This document shows, piece after piece, positions 15,476 to 19,167 of a DNA stretch of 19,167 nucleotides. The notes beneath the pieces are model-generated. The model made no database searches. It was not told the DNA's origin and saw only the letters and a program-made list of their open reading frames with translations. Position 1 is the first letter of the stretch. Every line of letters begins with the position of its first letter. A program made the translations under genes and the position numbers. Location of the stretch: positions 527 to 19,693 of the forward strand of contig DLLX01000008.1 in NCBI GenBank assembly GCA_002479145.1, written 5' to 3'. The DNA comes from Prevotella sp. UBA7551. Its GTDB lineage: Bacteria; Bacteroidota; Bacteroidia; Bacteroidales; Bacteroidaceae.

Positions 15476-16180
15476 ATGAAGAAAATCGTTTTTCTCACCG
15501 GCGCAGGAATGTCGGTGGAGAGTGGATTCAAGACGTTTCGCGGCAACGATGGACTTTGGGAAAACGTGCCTGTGGAGAAAGTCGCCACCCATGAGGCGTG
15601 GTATGCCGACCCCGACTTCGTCACTTCGTTCTACAACGGGCTGCGCAAGAAGCTCTATGCCGCCCAACCCAACGAGGGACACCGCCTCATCGCCGCGCTG
15701 GAGAAGGACTACGACGTGACGGTGGTGACGCAGAACGTCGACAACCTGCACGAGAAGGCCGGATCACACAAGGTCATCCACCTGCACGGTGAGCTGTCGA
15801 AGGTGTGTTCCACGGACGACCCGTACAACCCAAAGTACATCCAGGAGCTGACGGAAAAGGACTGTGAGGTGCCCAATGGGGCGAAAGCGGGCGACGGAAG
15901 TCTCCTAAGGCCGTTCATTGTGTTCTTCGGCGAGGCTGTCCCCATGATTGAACCGGCTGCCGAAGCGGTCAAGGAGGCCGACATTTTTGTGGTGGTCGGC
16001 ACGTCGCTCAACGTCTATCCCGCCGCCGGACTGATAGCCTACACACGGAAGGACGTGCCCGTCTACCTCATCGACCCTGCCGACGTGATGGGCAACGGCT
16101 ACCGCAACGTCACCCATATCAAGGCGGGTGCGTCGGAAGGAATGCGGCTGTTGGTAGAAAAACTAAAGGAAACGAAATGA
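15476..16180 (+). CDS. Sir2-family NAD-dependent protein deacylase (sirtuin)
   Basis: Removes acyl groups from lysine in cytoplasmic proteins, consuming NAD. The 234-residue product has the Rossmann motif GAGMSVESG (9-17), TQNVDNLH (85-92), the catalytic His104 in HLHGE and GTSLNVYPA. The four zinc-binding cysteines of most sirtuins are missing: only Cys111 and Cys130 occur in the region where two CxxC pairs normally lie, replaced by a short acidic insert. I recall the same trait in other Bacteroidetes homologues. The YxxR signature of class III desuccinylases is also not kept (Tyr53 is followed by Asn-Gly-Leu; Arg is at 57), favouring another acyl preference. The start at 15476 begins with the typical MKKIVFLTGAG, and the promoter lies inside the longer frame. 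Its stop overlaps the peroxidase start. Confidence 0.93.
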   Translation: MKKIVFLTGAGMSVESGFKTFRGNDGLWENVPVEKVATHEAWYADPDFVTSFYNGLRKKLYAAQPNEGHRLIAALEKDYDVTVVTQNVDNLHEKAGSHKVIHLHGELSKVCSTDDPYNPKYIQELTEKDCEVPNGAKAGDGSLLRPFIVFFGEAVPMIEPAAEAVKEADIFVVVGTSLNVYPAAGLIAYTRKDVPVYLIDPADVMGNGYRNVTHIKAGASEGMRLLVEKLKETK

Positions 16181-16818
16181 GCATACGACACACTCTGCTG
16201 CGGATTCTCGCGCTTATCGCCCTCCTCTGCGGAGGATATGCGCCCACCGCAATGGCGCAAAAGAACGTGTATAACTTCGTGGTCAAGGACGGAGCGGGCA
16301 AGAAGGTGAAGCTGAAGAAGTATAAGGGCAGCGTGTTGCTGATTGTCAACACCGCCACTCACTGCGGTTTCACACCACAATATGCCGACCTGCAACGCCT
16401 TTACACGCAGTATCACGAGCAGGGATTTGAGATACTCGACTTCCCTTGCAACCAGTTCGGCTACCAAGCTCCCGAGAGTGACGAGGAGATCCACGCCCTC
16501 TGCAAGGCCAACTACGGCATCACCTTCCCACAATTCCAGAAAATATGGGTCAATGGCAAGGCGACATTGCCGCTCTACACCTACCTCAAGGAGCAGCAAC
16601 CCTTCAAAGGTTTCGACACGACAACGAAGATAGGGAAGCATCTCGACGACGCTTTCAGGGAGAAAGATCCGCACTATGACCAGAGCGCGGACGTGAAATG
16701 GAACTTCACCAAGTTCCTCGTTGACCGCGAGGGGCACGTCGTCGACCGCTTCGAACCGTACGCACCGATGGACAGTGTGGAGGCGGGAGTGAGGGCGGCG
16801 CTGCGCATGAAGCCATAG
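16177..16818 (+). CDS. Secreted glutathione peroxidase-family thiol peroxidase
   Basis: Reduces peroxides using a catalytic cysteine, most likely with thioredoxin-type donors in bacteria. The 213-residue product has the family signatures NTATHCGFTPQY (peroxidatic Cys63, in place of selenocysteine), FPCNQFG (89-95) and KWNFTKFLV, supplying the Cys-Gln-Trp-Asn active site. Unlike most bacterial members it carries an N-terminal signal peptide of about 27 residues (through ALIALLCGGYAPTAMA), so it should act in the periplasm; the Cys in the signal lacks a proper lipobox. The start codon overlaps the sirtuin stop by 4 bp (ATGA), indicating translational coupling. A periplasmic peroxidase fits the thiol redox theme of the envelope operon, but the coupling to a cytoplasmic sirtuin is unexplained. 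Confidence 0.94.
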   Translation: MSIRHTLLRILALIALLCGGYAPTAMAQKNVYNFVVKDGAGKKVKLKKYKGSVLLIVNTATHCGFTPQYADLQRLYTQYHEQGFEILDFPCNQFGYQAPESDEEIHALCKANYGITFPQFQKIWVNGKATLPLYTYLKEQQPFKGFDTTTKIGKHLDDAFREKDPHYDQSADVKWNFTKFLVDREGHVVDRFEPYAPMDSVEAGVRAALRMKP

Positions 16819-16979
16819 AAAGAGGCCGTCAGGCAGCACAAAGGGCGATGGCTGGGCAGCCGGCAGCAAAGGGAAAAGCCGACAGCCGAGCCGCTCTGCC
16901 CGCCCCAAGCAGCAGCAAGGGGCAAAGGAAGTGTGCCCATATCATGAGAAACATCAACAAGAAAACAATCAATATCAGG

Positions 16980-17966
16980 ATGAAATACATCGTAACTCCC
17001 CCGGAAGTGGGCGCGACACCGCCCATTACCTTCGACTTTGCGGTAGAGGAATTTGCCGCACGCCACTTCACCGACGACAACTATTGCTTCATTTGGCAGA
17101 CCCGCCCGACGGTCATCATCGGACGAAACCAGCTGCTCACCAATGAGGTGAACGTGGATTACTGCAATGCCCACGACGTGTTTATCGCCCGAAGGAAGAG
17201 TGGCGGCGGCGCCATGTACTCCGATAAGGGCAACGTGATGTTCTCCTTCATCTCCTCGGAGCCCGACGTTCAGAAGATGTTTCGGTGGGCAATGGGGCAG
17301 ATGGCGGACGTGCTTCGCAAGCTGGGGGTCGACGCTTCGCTCTCCGGACGGAACGATATCATCGTCGATGGACGCAAGGTGGCGGGCGCGGCGTTCTACC
17401 GTGTGGCCGGAAGAGGGGTGATGCACAACACCCTTCTCTTCAAAAGCGACGTGTCGGCACTTCAAAACGCGCTTACGCCATCGAAGGAAAAGCTGAAGAG
17501 TAAGGGCGTGGCGAGCGTGTCGCAGCGCGTGGCCAACGTGGCAGACTACCTTCCTGGCATGACCGTGGAGGAATTTAAGCAGCACGCCCGACGCGTACTT
17601 TGCGGCGAAAACAGCCGGGCCATCACCATGAAGGACATGGAGGAGATACGCCATACGCAGGAACTGATGGGCCGGAAGGAGTGGATCTACGGCCGGATGC
17701 CGCAACATACGGAGGTGCGCAAGCTGCGATTGCCCGACGTGGGGACTGTGGAAGCCTATCTGGAGGTGAAGGACGGCAAGATTGTCGACCTCAATTTGGC
17801 GGGCGATTTCTTCGTCATGGGCGACATCGACGGCGAAATCATCGCGCCTCTCCGCCACCAACCGTTCACCCGGGAGGGCGTGGGGGCTGCCCTGCAAGGC
17901 CGCGACTTGTCGCAAGTGGTGCGCGGACTGACCACCGAAGGACTGCTGCAGGTGCTCTTCGGATAG
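16980..17966 (+). CDS. lplA: Lipoate-protein ligase A
   Basis: Activates lipoate with ATP and transfers it to lysines of lipoyl domains (2-oxoacid dehydrogenases, glycine cleavage H protein) in the cytoplasm. I chose the ATG at 16980 because it opens with the family-typical MKYIVTPP; the frame extends upstream to 16848, but the added residues are low-complexity. The 328-residue product has the substrate motif RRKSGGGAMYSDKGN (71-85), GRNDI followed by the lipoyl-AMP contact Lys133 (GRKVAG), and a C-terminal accessory domain (about 240-328) typical of full LplA proteins. It follows the peroxidase gene by 161 bp with no evident terminator or promoter between, so it may be read from the sirtuin promoter. 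Confidence 0.95.
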   Translation: MKYIVTPPEVGATPPITFDFAVEEFAARHFTDDNYCFIWQTRPTVIIGRNQLLTNEVNVDYCNAHDVFIARRKSGGGAMYSDKGNVMFSFISSEPDVQKMFRWAMGQMADVLRKLGVDASLSGRNDIIVDGRKVAGAAFYRVAGRGVMHNTLLFKSDVSALQNALTPSKEKLKSKGVASVSQRVANVADYLPGMTVEEFKQHARRVLCGENSRAITMKDMEEIRHTQELMGRKEWIYGRMPQHTEVRKLRLPDVGTVEAYLEVKDGKIVDLNLAGDFFVMGDIDGEIIAPLRHQPFTREGVGAALQGRDLSQVVRGLTTEGLLQVLFG

Positions 17967-18073
17967 GAGAAAAGGAGGCCGTGGGGAGGCCAAGGGATGC
18001 GGAGTCGGCAGGCTTCCATCAGCAAGGAAGCACCTCAAATGATGCGTTCCTTTTCAGAAAGTAGGGTAAAATG

Positions 18074-18104
18074 TTGGGAAAGTGTGACTTTTTCACTAAC
18101 TTTG
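18074..18104 (+). promoter_or_regulatory. Promoter with both -33 and -7 elements
   Basis: TAACTTTG (18097-18104) fits TAnnTTTG, and a TTG at about 18074-18076 precedes it by a 20-bp spacer, the usual arrangement of Bacteroidetes promoters. Transcription would start near 18111. Confidence 0.65.
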
Positions 18105-18110
18105 CCCTCA

Positions 18111-18295
18111 GAATTATCCAAAAGCAAGCACGGCAAATGGCATCTCTTCCCCATCCGACCAGACGCAATGCACCCCATAATGGCTTGAGTAAAGAGTCTC
18201 TGGGGGGTAAATAGTGCCATAAAGCAACAATACGAATGCCCGCAGGGGCTTCCGAAGGTAAGCAATCATGCCTTCGGAAGCCCCTGCGGGCTTTT
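18111..18295 (+). ncRNA. Candidate small RNA or conditional leader, about 185 nt
   Basis: The stretch is bounded by a two-element promoter and a very strong intrinsic terminator, with no convincing coding sequence between. It could be an independent small RNA, or the leader of the BspA-like gene with the terminator acting as an attenuator. A 25-codon frame (18137-18214) ends 23 nt before the hairpin, the right layout for a leader peptide, but shows no runs of a regulatory amino acid. It does not resemble 6S RNA, tmRNA or RNase P RNA as far as I can tell. The extent is inferred from the signals only. Confidence 0.4.
18238..18295 (+). terminator. Perfect 21-bp-stem intrinsic terminator
   Basis: Arms 18238-18258 (beginning GCCCGCAGGGG) and 18271-18291 are perfectly complementary over 21 bp around a 12-nt loop, and TTTTA follows. 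The minus strand has no U-run after the stem, so it works in the plus direction. It lies about 270 nt after lplA and could stop both that transcript and the one from 18111. Confidence 0.9.
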
Positions 18296-18410
18296 ATATG
18301 CCATCGCCAACCCGGAAGATAACAGCGCCAAAGCACGGGGAAGGGAAAGCAAGGGAGATGTGCCCAACTGACCATTCCGCTGAAATGCTGCCGTCAAAGC
18401 GGCCAAAAGA

Positions 18411-18498
18411 CTTTCTAAACAAAGAGAAAAACTATCCTGAATAAAGCGATAACCTACCCTAAATAAAGAGAACAACAATCCTAAGTAATATGAAAGCG
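18411..18498 (+). repeat. Four tandem 22-bp repeats overlapping the BspA-like start codon
   Basis: Units start at 18411, 18433, 18455 and 18477. Units 2 and 3 share TA(T/C)CCT(G/A)AATAAAG; unit 1 matches unit 3 at 16 of 22 positions, and unit 4 (AATCCTAAGTAAT) is truncated in similarity and includes the ATG at 18490. The 22-bp period is two helical turns, as expected of a protein bound on one DNA face. No TAnnTTTG promoter motif was found between the terminator and the gene, so this array is the main candidate control element. Confidence 0.7.
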
Positions 18499-19167
18499 AC
18501 AAACTATTCATCACCCAAGAGCCATTGGCGGCAGTTTGCCATGCTGCTCATCATGCTGTTGCTTGTCCCCTTGGGGCACGCCATGGCACAGCAATCCACG
18601 CCCTACGCACGCCTGATCGATGGTGTGCTGACCTTCTATTACAACGCAGAGAAAGCGGAAGGGGACTACGATATTCCTGCCGGCACATCCATTCCCGCAT
18701 GGAATAGCAGCGCAAAAAACATCACCAAGGTGGCATTCGACCCGAGTTTTAAGGACGCGAAGCCCACCAGTTGCGCCAATTGGTTTAAAGGAGCAAGCCT
18801 GCTTGAAAGCATCGAAGGGCTCGAATACCTGAACACTTCCCGAGCTACCAGCATGTCATCCATGTTCTATGGCTGCGAAAAACTCACCCATATCGACCTC
18901 AGTCATTTCGATACCCAGCTCGTAACAAACATGTATCAGATGTTCTACAACTGCAAAGCTCTCCAAGAACTGGACGTATCGAAGTTCAAAACGGACAATG
19001 TAAAAGGCATGGGAGGAATGTTCTATGGCTGTGAAAAGCTCACCCGACTTGACCTAAGCAACTTCAATACCGAGAAAGTGTACGACATGATGAAGATGTT
19101 TTCGGGTTGCGTGGCGCTTCAAAAAATGGATTTAAGCCACTTCAACACATCCAATGTGACGAACATG
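18490..19167 (+). CDS. BspA-like leucine-rich repeat surface protein (3' end off window)
   Basis: The frame from the ATG at 18490 stays open for 226 codons to the window edge. A long signal peptide (membrane stretch AMLLIMLLLVPLG, cleavage after AMA at about 33) is followed by a 90-residue N-terminal region and then 26-residue repeats starting at residues 127, 153, 179 and 205. Each repeat follows the pattern YGCxxLxxLDLSxFxTxxVxxMxxMF, the DUF285/BspA-type leucine-rich repeat. BspA of Tannerella is an adhesin binding fibronectin and fibrinogen; many related proteins exist in oral and gut Bacteroidales. The C-terminus, where a T9SS sorting domain might be found, lies outside the window, so the export route is unknown. 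Repetition suits copy-number variation. Confidence 0.9.
   Translation, partial: MKATNYSSPKSHWRQFAMLLIMLLLVPLGHAMAQQSTPYARLIDGVLTFYYNAEKAEGDYDIPAGTSIPAWNSSAKNITKVAFDPSFKDAKPTSCANWFKGASLLESIEGLEYLNTSRATSMSSMFYGCEKLTHIDLSHFDTQLVTNMYQMFYNCKALQELDVSKFKTDNVKGMGGMFYGCEKLTRLDLSNFNTEKVYDMMKMFSGCVALQKMDLSHFNTSNVTNM

Larger units (their letters stand above)
17967..18489. other. Intergenic region between lplA and the BspA-like gene
   Basis: These 523 bp hold the best promoter of the window (18074-18104), a candidate transcript ending in a strong terminator (18238-18295) and a 22-bp repeat array running into the next gene. No gene of credible length is seen; a 25-codon frame at 18137-18214 lies in the presumed transcript but has no visible support. 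Confidence 0.65.

Noticed and set aside
16848..16979. Upstream in-frame start for lipoate-protein ligase
   Set aside because: It would add 44 low-complexity residues before the conserved MKYI start.
16674..18038. 454-codon open frame on the minus strand
   Set aside because: It runs opposite lplA and the end of the peroxidase gene; both have clear catalytic motifs on the plus strand.
18137..18214. 25-codon frame in the candidate small RNA
   Set aside because: Too short to judge as a gene, with no amino-acid run or similarity; mentioned only as a possible leader peptide.

Overview
The window looks like a chromosomal segment of a Bacteroidales bacterium, most probably Prevotella in the broad sense. 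Four things point there: promoter-like TAnnTTTG elements in front of several genes, AT-rich leaders without Shine-Dalgarno sequences, proteins ending in type IX secretion (T9SS) sorting domains next to Omp28-like proteins, and a BspA-type leucine-rich repeat protein. The genus is inferred from style and gene content, not from a search.

Layout. Bases 1-643 (minus) hold the uracil-DNA glycosylase gene ung, cut by the window edge. Polynucleotide phosphorylase (pnp, 1077-3284, plus) follows and ends in a strong terminator. Between pnp and the convergent operon lies an array of degenerate 22-bp repeats that folds back on itself (3563-3694). The minus strand from 11708 down to 3916 reads as one six-gene envelope operon: a TlpA-like thioredoxin, a DUF6029-type outer-membrane barrel, an Omp28-like lipoprotein with a CxxC motif, a small T9SS cargo protein, and two large T9SS cargo proteins, each with an Omp28/thioredoxin-like CxxC segment. 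A promoter-like element sits only in front of the first gene, and a terminator follows the last.

A gene-poor kilobase (11709-12750) contains AT-rich repeats and a long hairpin. Next come three consecutive FKBP-type prolyl isomerase genes (minus, 15362 to 12751) whose products are predicted to be cytoplasmic, lipid-anchored and periplasmic. Divergent from them (plus) are a sirtuin without zinc cysteines and a secreted glutathione peroxidase overlapping by 4 bp, followed by a lipoate-protein ligase. The last part holds a promoter plus a perfect 21-bp-stem terminator enclosing about 185 nt with no convincing gene (a candidate small RNA or leader), then four 22-bp tandem repeats running into the start codon of a BspA-like surface protein that leaves the window.

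Taken together, much of the window serves envelope protein folding and thiol redox chemistry. The least explained parts are the six-gene CxxC/T9SS operon, the two unrelated-looking 22-bp-period arrays, and the candidate transcript at 18111-18295.
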